In this document: positions 26,229 through 39,990 of the stretch, one piece after another
How the letters are laid out: every line of letters starts with the position of its first letter
Numbering within the stretch: position 1 is the first letter of the stretch
Assembly: GCA_023238725.1 (NCBI GenBank)
Contig: CM041548.1
Location: 17,319,752 to 17,383,751 of the forward strand
Length of the DNA: 64,000 nucleotides
From: Scortum barcoo
Taxonomy: Eukaryota; Chordata; Actinopteri; Centrarchiformes; Terapontidae
Direction of reading: 5' to 3'
The notes under the pieces: generated by a model
Told to the model about the DNA's origin: nothing
Databases searched by the model: none
What the model saw: only the letters and a program-made list of their open reading frames with translations
Position numbers and translations under genes: made by a program

Positions 26229-28951
26229 ACTGACGACGTCACGAGCACTCACACTGATTCAAGGAGGTCACGCCGAGGGCAAAACATTCCCAGAACTTCG
26301 TATTGACTGTACACAGTGACGAGCGGCGCCCCGCTTTGTTTCCAGTGCAACCTTTCGCGATCGCTCTCGATTTGAAAATCCCTCGCTTGACTCTTTTTGT
26401 CTGTTTCGTCACCAACTTTGATCTCGGCCTCCGTATCAGTCCTCTAGCTCCGGGCTAGAAATTTGCTCGCAATGCACCGAAACGTATTTGCATATTTGTT
26501 GGATATGCCCTTTTATATATGCTTGTGCTTTACTTCTGCACCTCTATGAGCCCACCAGGCAAGTTCAGGGAGGATGTTAGCTGCAATATGTTACTCTAAT
26601 TAGATCCAATGTGTCGTTTTGAATGTGCTCAGCGGGGAGCACTAGAAGTGCTTTTGTAGTGCGGCCACACACGCCGAACAAGTCTTGTTGTTTAATTACT
26701 GGATAGCCCTTCTCCACTCCCCAGGTCCCACTGCCACTCCCCAACCTGCATCTTTCATCCCCTCCTTCTCAGCCCTGTCCTTGATATTCTCTCCTCACGG
26801 CCTCACTTGCCTCTTCACTTCCTCTTTCTATTCTCCTTTTAAACCCCCGCCGGCACTCCTCGTTCCTCCTCTCCGTTCCCTACCTCCTTCCCTTCCTCAG
26901 CGCTCGCCTCCTCCTTCCTCCTGGATAGACTGTTATCTGAGATGGCCGCTGGCTCATCTGTGGCCCAATTAGGCATAAACAAACATTTGGACATCTCCCT
27001 CCTGAGCTCCTCCCCTGTTGCTCCATTCTCTTTTTCACCTCCATTTTCTTCCCTCGCGCAAGGACAGCAGAAGCTCTCCACTGTAATCTCTGTTCTCCAT
27101 GACCCCGACCGCCTGAAAGTTAGATGAAAAGAGCGGTAAAGAAATGAAATTAGACAGTTGAAAGAGATGAAAACGAAGAGGTGGAAGAAGGGAAAACATT
27201 GAGTTTTACATAGAGGGAGAGTTTCGCCAGAGAAAGAACATAGAAGGAGACAGAGGTTTTAAAAGGGAGAGAGATTTATCAGAGGAAACTGTGTCTCTGG
27301 AGCAGATGGCAACTGATACTTTTCTTTTTTTTATTTGTCTGGGGTGTTCATATACTGTAATTGCATAAAGCACCTCCTCTTGTTTCATCGAGATAGCTCT
27401 GTGTGCTTACCTGTGCGTGATGCGTGCACCACTAAAGTTTTTCTTTGAGACTTTAATTGTAGATTTGTCAAATTACCTGTGCAGTTTAAATGATATCGTT
27501 GTCATCAAATCCCACGAAAACACTAAAACAAATAGGTGTTAGTCCATCTCTTGCTACTTTCCAGCTTCCCCAGAGTGACTGTGGCACTCAGGCCCACGTC
27601 TATTCAGTCCCACAAAAGCAAAGATTTAAAAGACTGCAAAAATGTTAAATGTATTTCTCTCAAAAATGTCTGAAAAAACCTGCAGCAATGGAAGTTTATG
27701 GCACAAAGGAATAAGACATTCATTGGTTGTTGACAATAGGCAATTATGTGTATTGTTATTATCACTATTTTCTCTATGTAATGTCTCACACCCAAATTAT
27801 AAAATGTTTTCCGTGTACGATGCATTACATTACACTGAAAAATCCAATTAAAAATTCAACAGCATCTCTTTGCGGAAACATTTTTCTTGTTCTGCAAAAA
27901 GTATTACCTCTGAAACTGCGGACTATCTTCGCATTAGCCATCTAGCCAAGATGTGCAACAGTTGAAAGTTTTAAATGCAACTCTCCAAAGCTGTGCAAAT
28001 GACCGTCCGTCAGAAATCTTCACTTGACTTCAAACCACCTTTTTTTTGCAGTAAGGACACACACACACAAATACAAATGGGCCGCGGGGTGTGTGGACGA
28101 AGCTACTCTAAATTCAAAGCAAGGCCGAGCTCAGGCTGCACCCAGCTGGAGGAGAGCTGGGTAAACAGAAGATGATCACTAGATAACACTTCTGACGAAC
28201 GGCGTGCACGCGTGTTCGCGCTGCGGCGTGCAAGCGTAACCAGGAAGTTGTCGGACAAACCTGCTGTGGTCTCACTTCACCTTGATCCAAAGGAAGACTG
28301 GAGAGAAAAGGTTGGAGAGGAAGAGGCGGAGAGAAAGTGGTCGGCGGAGTATCTCCCCCGCAGTGCTGATGTATCATCTCTGAGCATTTAATGAAGTCTG
28401 ATAATGATTCGACTGTGTGTGTTGCTGTAATTTAGGTAGTCTCACAGCAGTGAACGGAGACTGAGACACTGAATTACTGTTTTTTTCTTGTGTGTGTGTT
28501 TGTTTACCAGTCTGAGTGCATACTGATTGATATTGGCTGCCCCTGCATGCATTTATATGTGTGTTTAGATGTATGTACGCCTGTGTGTGTGTGTGTGTGT
28601 GCGTGGGTGTATTTGTGTGTATATTAAGGCGAAAAACACACGCATGCTCCCAGCCCCTCTCTCCCCTTGAGGTGCAGTGTAGATGATTGTGTCACAGCAG
28701 GAAGAGGCTCTCTCTCAGCTCCATGTCTAATTAACTTTACGCCTCATTTTGTGTGTGTGTTTGTGCAGCGCGCGTGTGGGCTCGGCTGCACATTGTGGCT
28801 TTTGCCAGTGCTAAAAATGAGAGCGAATTATTCAGAAATGAATGTGAAATATTTAAAAGGAGACTGAAATATTGGCCGGGTATTGCCGCAGAAGGTGGGA
28901 GGCGGAGGATTCAGCAGAACAGGAGCTGTGACAAGTGTGTGATCGTCTGGG

Positions 28952-28954
<3 letters not shown>

Positions 28955-28983
<29 letters not shown>
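28955..28983 (+). repeat. (AG)14 microsatellite
   Basis: An uninterrupted AG run in intron 1. Confidence 0.95.
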
Positions 28984-28986
<3 letters not shown>

Positions 28987-30984
28987 GGGGTGGGGGTTGT
29001 TATTTTTGTGGGATGTTGATGTGGATCTCAAAGTGGAGTTGGCAGAGAATCACGGTTGAAAGCTGTTGTCACTGTGTGCGTGCGCTGCTTTTTCTTGGGT
29101 GTGCCAGATGTGTCTGCCCAGCTTTTTATGGATAACTCAGCTTTATTACAGCCCTAACCCTTTGCTTTAGTAGTACCGGCCATCATTCCTGTTGGTAATA
29201 GTAACGATGCATTAAAAAAAAAAGAACACGAGGTTCACACGAAGGCCAAAATGTCGTCCGCAGGTCTGATTCTGTTACTGCAGTGGCTGCGTCTGCGTGC
29301 TCCGGTGTGTTCGCGCGTGTTTGTCGGTCCAGTTTATGTTTCCTGTATGTGCTGCAACGCTCTGTCATTTTGTCCCATTATATTTGTTGGCACGTGAATA
29401 AACGTGCGGACACATCCGAGCAGTTAGTGAACTTTGTCAGGTATCACCCCAAAGAGTTTTGATCTGCTGTCACCCACCGACATCCTTTGTTTGGCTGATT
29501 TTGAGGAAAGTACAAGATTGCACAGGAAGGTCTCTGGATATAGGCAAAAGGTCAGGAAACAGCTATTGTATGTAAATCAGCTTGCATTCTTGCATTCACA
29601 TTACTGTATAGCTGGGATATGGGAACATTGCTAGAAGGTCAGATGGGGTGAAAGAAACATGAACAGTAAGGCAATCAGACGGATTGAAAAAAAAAAAGAT
29701 GAATTCTCAAAACTATTTTTTTTTTTTTTGGGTAAAACCAAAAAAGTGAGCACTCAAACGCCAGCAACAACACCTCATTTCAAATTCAACAGCAAAGCGT
29801 GGTAGGTCAAAGCTGAAACAGAGAGTCAGAAAAACAGAAACAGAAACCATGATGGATGTCTACATCAGTTTTGGGTTGTTCCTCCTCCAAATAAGCTTCA
29901 CTCAAGTTTTTTACTGCATCAGTCCTTTTTTTTTTTTTTTTGTGATGGCGCTGCATTTCCAGATCTCAGCAATTTACCCAGGCGAGTACAACATTTCTCT
30001 ATGAGCAACAGAGCCAACAGCCAAATCTGCAAAATTTAGATTCCAACAGGAATTTCCCTTTAACGCCTGACTGTGTGTGTATGTTAAGACTGCAGTTAAT
30101 ATGATCTTAAGCTGAACTGTCAGGCGGGACCCGACGTTTGAGCGGCAATAACAAGGAGGGAGCGTTAATGTGTTAATTGCGGCGAGCGTGTCTGTAAGTA
30201 TGTTTGCGGGAGGTCTGTCGATGGAGGGATCACACTGCAAGTGGGATTACATCTTGAGTATTACTTACTGACACGCACGCACGCATACACAAGTGCGAGC
30301 AGGCTTTATATTAACTCAGCGGGGTTCGGTCATTCTGGAGGGCCTCCTGTTGTTGCTGCTGTATTTACTCATTAATCACATGTCCATTTTGAATTCACAG
30401 AGCACCTCAAACCGATAAGACACGCGCATACACACACACTTATACAAACACAACGAGCGATTACACACACAAAGAGATTCACATTAGAATACAAATACAT
30501 ATCCTCACATCTGCATTCATTGAGGAAAAACAAAGAAAGGGAGATAGACACACTCACTTGCATGCAACCACGGAGACACACATAAAAAGGCAGAGAAATC
30601 CACACACGCTTTAAAAGAAACACAAAAAACAAACATGCACTACAAAACGCCTGCACATGCACGGAGCTGCTTTTGCTCAGGGGCTGCTGAATCAATAAAA
30701 GTACGATTCAATCATTTCTAACTTTCAGTCGATGTTTATTGTTTCTGTGTTTTCTGCGGCAGGCGTCTGTTGGTGCGGCGGCGTTCCAGCTTGACGTGCC
30801 GGCTGCACGCTGGCATCATTTAGCCCCGTCTCAGGAAAATAATACATGCATGCGTTGTCGCTCTCTGTTTATTGCCATTGTTAATATTGTTTTAATTGCA
30901 TCTGTCTCTGGAAGTGAGAAAAATGCATAAGTTGATGACACAGAAATGATGACAGTGTTTCCTTTATTTGTCCAAATAAGTTTG

Positions 30985-31215
30985 ACAAATAAGTTTAACA
31001 TTTTTGAAACATATGTTTAATCGCTGTCTTGATGAGAGTTGGATGAGAAGATTGATACCATGTTCTCGTCTGTACGGTAACTATGAAGTTACAGATAGCA
31101 CAGTGTTAGCTTAGCTTAGCATAAAGACTGGAAACAAGAGAAAACAGAAAACCTGGCTCTGTCCGAATGTTGCAAAATCAGTACCTTTAATGGTCGTCAA
31201 TTAACATATTATAGA
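30985..31215 (+). mobile_element. fold-back MITE-like repeat, copy 3
   Basis: It contains GGATGAGAAGATTGATACCA, TATGAAGTTACAGATAGCAC, TTAGCTTAGCATAAAGACTG and CTGGCTCTGTCC, the best-preserved left arm in the window. It ends at about 31210, before an A-rich stretch. Confidence 0.7.
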
Positions 31216-34200
31216 GAGCCAAAGTTAAAGTGGAACTTCTGAGGTCTGCCCCAGAAAAAAAAAAAAAAAACATTCATTCAAAATTCAAAAAATTAAATTA
31301 AAAAAAATATGAATTCATAAATCTCAGAAACCAAACTATAGATTGTCCTCCAAAGTAACCCAGTGTGGTCCCAGCACATGCACAGTCAACCTAAAATAGA
31401 TGTGCTTGTCTTTGAAACCAAAGCGTTACTTACATGCTTGTTAGTAGAGCGCGCGGCCATTTAGAAACATTACTTTTGCCGAGTTGAAACGACTGCTGGC
31501 GCTCTCCGCCCGTTCGCTGCTGTTTCAGCACGTAATGACATGATTGATGTGCGGGGGACGGGGTGGAGCTCCAGTCGGTCAGGTGCTGTCAAATGCGCGG
31601 AGGTCAGCTAAATCAGAAATGAACGGGCGAGTCTTTGTCTCCGGGGGTCGTCTGGTCTACTGATTAGTTTAATCTGTTGAGATTTTTGAGAAAGTCTGCT
31701 GACTGCAAGCGAAACAGCGGGGCCATTACTCACACGGAGAGTTTTTCTTTGAAGCAAATGAATTGTTTGTGTCGCGCTTATTGTGTCTTCCCAGTGAGCC
31801 TACATTTGTCACAAGTGCTGTCACCGCTGCCACTCTTACAGATTGCTGTGAACCCTGCTAAGCCCGAGCACCGCCCCCACCAACCACACCAACCACGTAA
31901 CAGATCCTCATTTAACCCCTGCCGCTATATCATCAAAGTTATCAAACAGATTCGCAGGAATCACTCGCCTGTAAGAACTCAAATTTACTATGAAAGACGA
32001 AGCCGACTGGAAAGGAGTCAGACGCTGTCTGGTCGACAGCTGGCGCTTGTGGAAAACACTGATAATTTATTCTGTTAGTTGCTGCGTTTAACAGCCTTTT
32101 CTGACAGGAATACAGCTGTACGACAAGTTCTGCATTTCCAAGTATTGTGCCGCCAAAGTGAAAATCCGTCTGAAAAGAGAAAAGGAGTTTTTAACATTTA
32201 AAACAAGCATAACATCCATGACAGTGCTTATAGTTGGGGACCGTGAAATGAGCACTTATCCCTGTAAAAATGATCCCAAATGCTGTAATAGAATCAGCAG
32301 AGCAGCTCTCTCCGCTGATAACATAATCAAGCACAAATTGAGGCAGAATTTGTCAGAGATCACAGGAATAATATGACAGGGGTTAATCCCCTTTTCAGAA
32401 TGGATTTTTTTTTTTCTCTCCCTCTCTTTCTCTCTCTGTAGGAATTATGTAGAGCCGGTGTTGTTGTTTGTTGTTTGGCTTGTTTACCAGCAACCGTCCC
32501 GCCTGCCAGCCAGCGGTCTCTCAATGGAATGTTCTGGAGAGTCTCTGGAGCGAGGCCAGTCTCTCCACACTGCGCCCACTGTCTCCCCGTCGCGCTGCAC
32601 CGAGAGAGCTGCACAGGCTGGGGATGGCACGGCCAATAAGGAAGCCCCCCCGAGAGTGTGTGTGGGTGAAAACTGTGTGTGTGTGTGTTTTTAAAAAGCG
32701 TGCAGGAATCCTGAAGTGTCCGCACTTGACGAAACCAGCGGGCATAATAAGATCGTGCTCGCTTTGCGTGTGCATATTGACACTGCAAAAATACTCCGGC
32801 ACTGAAATTACCACTTCAGTTAAAGTACATATTTATTAGCAAAATGTAATTAAAGTGGCTATAATAATAACAAAGTATAAAATGATAACACGATTGGGGT
32901 TGAACCTACAGAGTCATTTGAATTTGCAGCCCGCATAAGATTTATCAGCTTTAAAAAGGGCTAAAAAATAAATTAAATATTAGAGTTACATTCAGCAGGT
33001 GACAAGAAACACGATATTAATAGATGACAATGTTGCTTTATCACTTCTGGTTGTGTGAATAAGCAACTGTATCGACTTAAAATCAGATGATTTGTCCGAT
33101 TTTATGTTTGCGACCTCTTTCTGCAGCCCCCAAGTGGCCAAAGTACACACTTATTGCAGGTTTAAAGTATAAAAAAAAGTACTCAATATACCGAAAAAGG
33201 GGTCCCTGTGAGTGTTATTTTTATTTTTTTATTGTATTAGTTTGGGTTTAATCAGCCAGCTCTGTAGCAGGTAAACCCAAAATTTATCTGAGGGATCCTG
33301 AAACATTTAAAGGAATGGAAAAGGGATGGTTTATTATCATTTCTCACTTTGTTTTTCTATATTTGAGGGACTTATTACAGCGTTTCCAGTAGAGAGGTGA
33401 CATGAAATGAAGTGAGAGAGAGAAAGTTTTTTTGTGTGGGTGTGATGTAGTTAATACTTCTGCCTCTTTAAAAATCCTACAAATGAAAATCACTCTTCGG
33501 TTGGACCGCCGTGACGGGTAGCCCTCACTTTCAAAGGGTCACTCGCTAAAAACGCCAGGCGGAGCTGAAATGAAATGAAATGCTAAAACATTTGTTTGAC
33601 TCCACAGAGGAGAAGTTTGTTTGTTACAGGTAACCAGATGAGCGGAGAGTGCTGGTTTTTTTTTTGTTTTTTTTGGCAAAATGTGAATTCCTGAATATTT
33701 AGCGGGGACTGGCTGAACCTGCCCGAGCCTGCGGTGGCAGAGTGCTGGTGTTTTATATGAAGAGAGGCTTTGAGTGCAGGTGAAAACGATGGCCTGCAAT
33801 TTGGGAGCACAAATTGTTACTCCGCGATATCACACAATATATTTTTTTTCGCCCCCCCAAAACCGCCACTTATGTTTGACCGCCAGTGAAAAGTACCATT
33901 TATTTTACAGCTACACGGCTATTCTGCAGCTCGTGCGTGTCAGGGATGAGCTTCGTAAGCCTTCAGCGAGATGATACAGAAATATATGCAAACCTAAAAG
34001 GCGGAAGAGGGTTAATTTCATGATAAAACTTCCTCATATATCAGTATCTCTAAAATACAGTGAACCCAGACTTTAAATGTCTCCCTCAAGCTAGTCACTA
34101 CAGTAATATTAATTTTTTTTGCTGTCAATCATTTTCTATTCTAGTGTCTGTATTAAAAATCACAATTTCTTTTTTAACTTTTATGAAAGTGAACTTTTCT

Positions 34201-34789
34201 GGAAAATGATGAAAAGTTTGCACGAAACACGTTCCACAAATACACAACATTTTCCAAAAATAAAAAGTTCTGCAGCTAACAAGCACGATAGGTTGCTCCA
34301 TGTGGTTGCTATTCTCAGCGGTCCGGAGGTGGAAACGGGAGCATATGGTTGTGTTCGCACCAGGCGGCGTGTGTGCGTCCGGGGGACTGACCTGTCGCCG
34401 TCCTCCAGGAGGCAACACGCTCGGACAGAGCTTCAAAGGCAGAGTGATGGCGTCGCACCAGGGAGCCGGTTAACCTTCGCTAACCTCTGCTGTTTCTCGT
34501 AGTACGGTGACGCCGGCGGTGCGTCTCGGGGAGAGAGAGTCTAACATACAAGTACATTTACATCACTCCTGCGATCACAGATGGTTCGCTGTGGCTCTGC
34601 GTGGGAGAGAGATGTTGCTGTCTGTAAAGGGACAGACACACACAGGTGGCAGAAGGTGACTCCAACTTGAAAGTAATGTGAGCGGAAATAGCACACATAT
34701 CACATGCTTCTGTGCATTATCCGTGCAGACAGATCAGGGGCTGCATGAAAATGTTTGGGGGTAGGTGGAAGCAGAAAGGGTACTGCTTT

Positions 34790-34880
34790 GGGCACTGGTT
34801 CCCAACCTTTATGGCCTTTGAACCATTAAATTAAAGCAATATCTGCTCGAGACCCATCGTCAACAGTTGTAGCATAATGA
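34790..34880 (+). mobile_element. hAT-like terminal fragment
   Basis: It starts with ACTGGTTCCCAACCTTTATG, followed by GAGACCCATCG. It resembles the same hAT terminal pattern as the copy at 18.9 kb but is short and decayed. Confidence 0.4.
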
Positions 34881-34929
34881 TTAGATAATGATTATCTGGT
34901 TAACTTTAAAGACTTTAAAGAGAGAAAAA

Positions 34930-34933
<4 letters not shown>

Positions 34934-34972
<39 letters not shown>
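34934..34972 (+). repeat. (AT)n microsatellite
   Basis: About 38 bases of perfect AT alternation, immediately 3' of a hAT-like fragment and an A run. Confidence 0.95.
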
Positions 34973-34976
<4 letters not shown>

Positions 34977-35529
34977 CAGGTAATTACTGTCTTGTTTACT
35001 GTCTTGTGAAGCCTTGGATTTACTGTGTGACTTCATTATATATAATAAAGTCTGAGCTAAAATCACAGCAGAGTGATGTAGAGATTATCATGACTAAGGT
35101 GAGACAATGATAAATTACAAAGGCACATACACAGTGAAGACTACACACCCAACACACATTCACAGAGATTTGATAGGAATTCCACGGAAATGCCGTCTGC
35201 AGGCAAATGCTCGACATTCCGCAAAACCTTCCCATGGAAGTGTGTGTGCGTGTGTGTTGTGCATGTGGGGGGACCGGTGATATATGGTTGGGTCACAGCA
35301 AAACACAGTCGGACTGTGTGTCCAGCTCAATTGAGGTCATATGCTCCGCAGTTTATGAAGCATAACGTGTGTGTGTGTGTCTGTGTTTGTTTTGTTGTGA
35401 GATCGAGATAAGATGGCGACTCCGTAAGAGTGAACAGTCGATAGTGTTTATGCCTGGAAGCTGTAAAACTGTCTGAGTGAGCAGGAATGCCGTTAGACGC
35501 GTGCACATATTTATCACTGTTGACCTCAG

Positions 35530-35718
35530 CACACACACACACACACACACACACTCTCACACACATACACAAAATGCAACTGGCACCATTGACGTGACCT
35601 CTCGTGTCTGTTGTTTATCTTAGCAATCTGTATTTACGCAGGTGTCACATACACAGTCATACAGACTCCAGGTATATCCATGCTCCTATCTATATAAACA
35701 CACACACACACACACACA
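35530..35718 (+). repeat. two (CA)n microsatellites
   Basis: CA runs lie at 35530-35554 and 35699-35718. Confidence 0.9.
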
Positions 35719-35856
35719 GATTTCGATGCTCCTTTCCAATTCCGACCCCCCAAGAATGCCAAAATTTCATGGAGACAAACTTACATGAAGATAAACCGCA
35801 GCCTTTCTAGATTAAATGCATCACCGGATTTACTGCACTTACTGACAATCATCTTC

Positions 35857-35995
35857 TTCAGCGGTTCCCAACTGGAGGCCGCAACCCCTACAAGGGCTCA
35901 CGAGATAAGCAGAAAAGCAGAAACAAATGTAATACTACAAAAAAAACTATATTTATTTTCTCACACTGTTCTCCTATTAATAGATAATTTCACAT
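35857..35995 (+). mobile_element. hAT-like DNA transposon remnant
   Basis: It starts with TTCAGCGGTTCCCAACTGG, then CCGCAACCCCTACAAGGGCT and CACGAGATAAGCAG. The layout is parallel to the copy at 18932, including the AC-rich 'cacgagat' segment. No transposase reading frame is present. Confidence 0.5.
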
Positions 35996-36610
35996 GTGAC
36001 ACATCAGAGTTATTGAAAAGCCTGCAGGTCAACGAGGCCTCCTCACCTCTCTCTGAGCCTCTACTTAACGGCCTCATCATCATAATCATCTCCCAACCTG
36101 CTGTCTGGGTCTTAAAACGCACACATGGACCCGCGTTCATGAGTCCCCTGAGCTCCCTCGAGTTATTTATTTTCGCTCACTTCGCTGCTTAACATCGCAA
36201 GGAGCCGTCAGATAAAGCGAGCCCGGTGAGCGCCTGTCACGATTCAGGTAAAAGAGGAGAAGATCCAAATTCAGAAACCTCGTCAAAAGGAGGTTGAATT
36301 AAAGGCTTTATTTTAACTGGGATGTGTGGTCGACAGACTTTCAGAATTAGGGAAATTATTCCAGAAGGGAGAGGGGAAAGCAGGTGATGAGAATACAGGT
36401 TTCAGGTTTTAGGAGTCAGGATTAAGGATTCAGGATCCCGGATGAAACAAAGCAACGTGGATGATGTGGCTAAAAGGAAGCAGGAAAAAGGTTGACACAC
36501 AGTATATATCCATTGGACCTAATGGGAGGGGGGGGGTGAGGGCCAAGTCTATGAAAGTTTCAGCGTATCCGATGTGGCGCTTAATAATCATTCAACGTAA
36601 TAAAAGACAC

Positions 36611-37077
36611 TGTTAGGGTTTGCATGTTCTCTGTCCTGTCCTGCACTTCCTGTTTTATTTTGTAGTCTCGTCTCTCCTCACTTGCCTTCGTACTTTTACT
36701 TCCTGTCCTTTCGTGTTTTCCCTCCCATTTTGATTGCCTGCTCCCGCCCCAATTGGTTTCACCTGTCCCCATTAGTCTCCTCACCTGTTTCCACTTCCCT
36801 GTTCCTCCAGTGTATTTAAGCCAGTCCTTCTCATTTGTTCTTTGGTCGTGTCGTCTGTGCTGTGCTGCAACTGTGCTGATTTGTTCTGTGCCGTGCTGAT
36901 CGGTTCTGTCCTGTGCTTCGCTTCGCTTGTTCTGTTCCTGCCTCAACCCTCGTGTGTTCCTGCCTTGTGTTCCCGTGTTCATCATCAATAAAAAGTAAAA
37001 GCGTCTACTCAGCCTCCTGCCTCATCTGCATCTGCATCCTGGGTCCAATTCCGCCTCACCTAGCACCTACCCTAACA
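36611..37077 (+). mobile_element. solo LTR of a retrotransposon, with 5-bp target-site duplication
   Basis: A 467-bp unit begins TGTTAGGGTT and ends ACCCTAACA, so it has TG...CA ends inside a short inverted repeat. It is flanked on both sides by GACAC (36606-36610 and 37078-37082), a 5-bp target-site duplication. Inside, in order, are a pyrimidine-rich promoter-like region, a TATA-like GTATTTAAG at about 36812-36820, a transcribed-looking CT/GT-rich region, and AATAAA at 36987-36992 near the 3' end. No internal gag or pol sequence flanks it, so it is a solo LTR left by recombination. A 5-bp duplication fits Gypsy, BEL or endogenous-retrovirus families; I cannot choose between them. A 136-codon antisense open frame here is only a shadow. 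Confidence 0.85.
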
Positions 37078-39659
37078 GACACTTTAAATGGAGGTAGCGT
37101 TTTATGATCAATGCACGGTACTTTTAACTCCAACACAACCAAATCTAATAATACCGCCGCTTTTGAGTTTTACGATGAAGAGAACACATTATTGTTTCAC
37201 CTTGTGTTAACTCTGCGCTGTTGTCCCACAATGCACTGCGCAAAGCTACTCAAAGCCATAACAGAAAAGTTAATGTGTAAAATCTTTTGCAAAACATTTC
37301 ACTGTTTGCCGTTCCAGTGATCGACATCTCACTTTGCATTTTCCACAGATAATTTTTTTGTGTACTCTCTGCAGCAGTAGCCTATATCATGACAATTCAT
37401 ATAGTACATGCTATATTATTAGTGGTTAGTGTGGAATTAGGACGCTGCAGTGATCTGGAAAGTTTCATAGTAACTACAGGACTCAAGGGAAAAGGTGGAG
37501 TCTGAGGCTGAAGAGGCAACGTGTCAGTGCGCTTTGAACAATATAAATTGAATTTGCCGTGTTTGTTTCTATGGATTTTGCGCGCATACAGCAGCTTACA
37601 GGAGCTGGGCGTTGTCAGATCTATATTTCATGATGCTTCATTCTGGGAGAGTTTCTGGACCAATAAGAGAGAGCGGAGCAATAATATGTAGTTTTTTTTT
37701 TTTTAGCTGCCACTGCGTTCTGATCATATAAAAAATATGAAAGAGATCATTTTCTGGCAAAAGTAGTTATTGTTACTGTTGTTAAAGAGAATTAACAATT
37801 AAAAGGCATTTTCTTTCAAACAGTACCTCCTAACATAGTCCCACCACTTGTATTCGTGGCCTAAATAAACACCCAGGGGAGTTTCTTTGGGAAATATTGC
37901 TGCTGTCCTTAGAGCATGAAGAATTAGTGTTTGAAATATAAACTGCTCGGAGCTGCAGGGCCACAAAGGAAAATATAATCCACCACACTGGAGGAGAAAA
38001 AAAAAAATCCACGGTGGCTTCGCACTGAGGTTCTTATGTAGATTACTTGAGTATTTTAAGGATTTAATCAGGGGCCGACAACGCTGCAGTGTCTCACTTT
38101 TTCTTCCCCCCCTTCCGCAGTAGCGTCTAGCTGAGTAATCTGCAAAATCAGTCACCACACCGGGAAATACAGGTAGAGACAAACAAGTGTGAGCTCGCGC
38201 ATGCACACACGCACACACAGATATGCAGATGCACCGATCTCCTCGCCCACACGTATGCCTGTTCATGTGCGACTCCCCTGGGTGGTGTCAGGGCCCTGAC
38301 TGATGAAAACACAGCAGCGGTGGCGGTGTCAATGCCATAAAACAAAGGCTGCGGTGTAGATGAGCTGCCAGACGAACCTCCGGTGATGGATTTCACCGTG
38401 AGCACATTTGCTGCCGAAAAAACAGACCATTTAGTCTTCCCGTACCGCTCTTCCCCCCCCCCCCTTCCCTTCCCTGCTCTCTTAATTAATTCCTCCACTT
38501 CTACCTCACTCTCTCTCTCCATCTCTCACAGAGCCGCTTTATTTGTCTTTCGCGTTTCCCATCCTCCCGTTGCCTGCGCCGCGATCCCCCCTTTACACCT
38601 CCTATTGTCTTCGCATTTTTCCATACAATTCCCCGTGCCCTTCAGCCATCTTCGAAGTTGAATGACTTATGTTTATGACCCTTTGCAAGGGAACACATCT
38701 GTTCTCTGCCCATCCCGTGCTGTCCGTTCCACCGTTGTTGGTCTCCCCCCCCATCTCTGCTCCACTTGTCTGCACACGTCTGCAGTGAGCCCATCTCAGA
38801 CTGCCTTTTGTCCATTCAATATCCTTCCCAGGTGAAAGGGTCAGCGCAAGCTCCAATATCCACTAAACCCTCTCTAAAATAAGGGCTGAGTGTACTGTAT
38901 CTAGCGGATATCTTCCACAGGTGAACCGTCGGGCAGAAAATTGTCAGATTTGGGCTCCATTTCAACAGATATCCGCCTCTCGCGTGGCTGTAATACCCTT
39001 TTTAGCTGCACGAGGGTGATTTGAAGTTTTCACAACCCTTCACAGGTTGTGTTGCTATTTTTTGCTTTCCTATCCACACTTGTGCATTAGTCAGGCGGAT
39101 TGCTTAATTATAACATTTCACATCGAAGGATCGGTGTTAAGCCAGGTTTGATCATGACTCAGAGTTTTCGAATGTTTTTTTTTTTTTTTTCTCCGACGCA
39201 GAACGCAGCTCTGAAATATGCAAAACCCTCTAAACCGTGCGACTATTAATAGAAGATGAAATATCACGGAGACAGATTATGTTCACAGCGGGGAATCTCA
39301 GCAGAGAATTTTCCTCAACGATCGTTAGTAGTCCCACTCAACAATGAATAACACCCCCCCAACAATCTGGGTTAATATCATACAATTACAGTGCATATGT
39401 TTCATTTTGGTGTTTTGCAAGCACACGATCACGGAGGATGGATATGAAAGCGACCCGTGGTAAGGTCCCATCTTTGGTAAATCCTCACGTGTGCACAAAC
39501 AAACGTAACATTTTTCTGTGATGAGGAGATCTTTGTAATCCTGCAGAGTGCTTTTATGGTAATGCAAAAAGCGACTCACAATTACAAAGCGAAGAAAGGA
39601 AAATATACAGAAATAAAGAAACATCAAGGTGATCAAACAAGAGTGCAAGGTGCCTCAAC

Positions 39660-39990
39660 CGAGATATAGTTTGACATTTTGAGGGCTGAACATATTACTC
39701 TCATGTTTGTAAGAGCAACATGAAGCTACAACCAGCTCCAGATTATCTCAGGAAGACTGGAAACAGCAGGCTGATCTGTCGAAAGGCTACAAAACCTGTC
39801 CACCACACCTCTAAAGATTAGTAATTAACACATTATATTTTGTTTATTGGTAAAAGCTGTGGCTTTATGAGTAGTTATGTGCTGGACTCCAAGAAATAGT
39901 CCCATACAAGACATCTCTTTGTGCTAAGCTAAGTTTAGCAGCTTCTTATTTATCCTATTAACATGTGAGTGGTATCCATCTCCAACCTAA
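39660..39990 (+). mobile_element. fold-back MITE-like repeat, copy 4 (both arms)
   Basis: The left arm has GACATTTTGAGGG, CTCATGTTTGTAAGAG, ATGAAGCTACAACCAGC, CACCTCTAAAGATTAGTAAT and TTATGTGCTGGACT. It then turns into an inverted right arm with CCAAGAAATAGTCC, GTGCTAAGCTAAGTTTAGCA and TGAGTGGTATCCATCTCC. This copy shows the palindromic architecture of the family, with an internal deletion. Confidence 0.7.

Larger units (their letters stand above)
23616..36600. other. intron 1, third segment
   Basis: Non-coding. It contains a GC-rich patch with a hairpin near 26160-26340, a pyrimidine-rich tract at about 26690-27070, GA, TA and CA microsatellites (28955-28983, 34934-34972, 35530-35554, 35699-35718), a fold-back repeat near 31000-31210 and two hAT-like remnants near 34.8 and 35.9 kb. 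A degenerate CAGGTTT/CAGGATT minisatellite at 36395-36441 precedes the solo LTR. Confidence 0.55.

Noticed and set aside
36581..36988. Minus-strand 135-codon open frame
   Set aside because: It lies antisense within the solo LTR, so it is a shadow of a transposon terminal repeat.
37799..38266. Minus-strand 155-codon open frame
   Set aside because: No recognisable domain; Cys/His/Ala segments come from CA/GT-rich sequence. Position and phase do not fit any exon.
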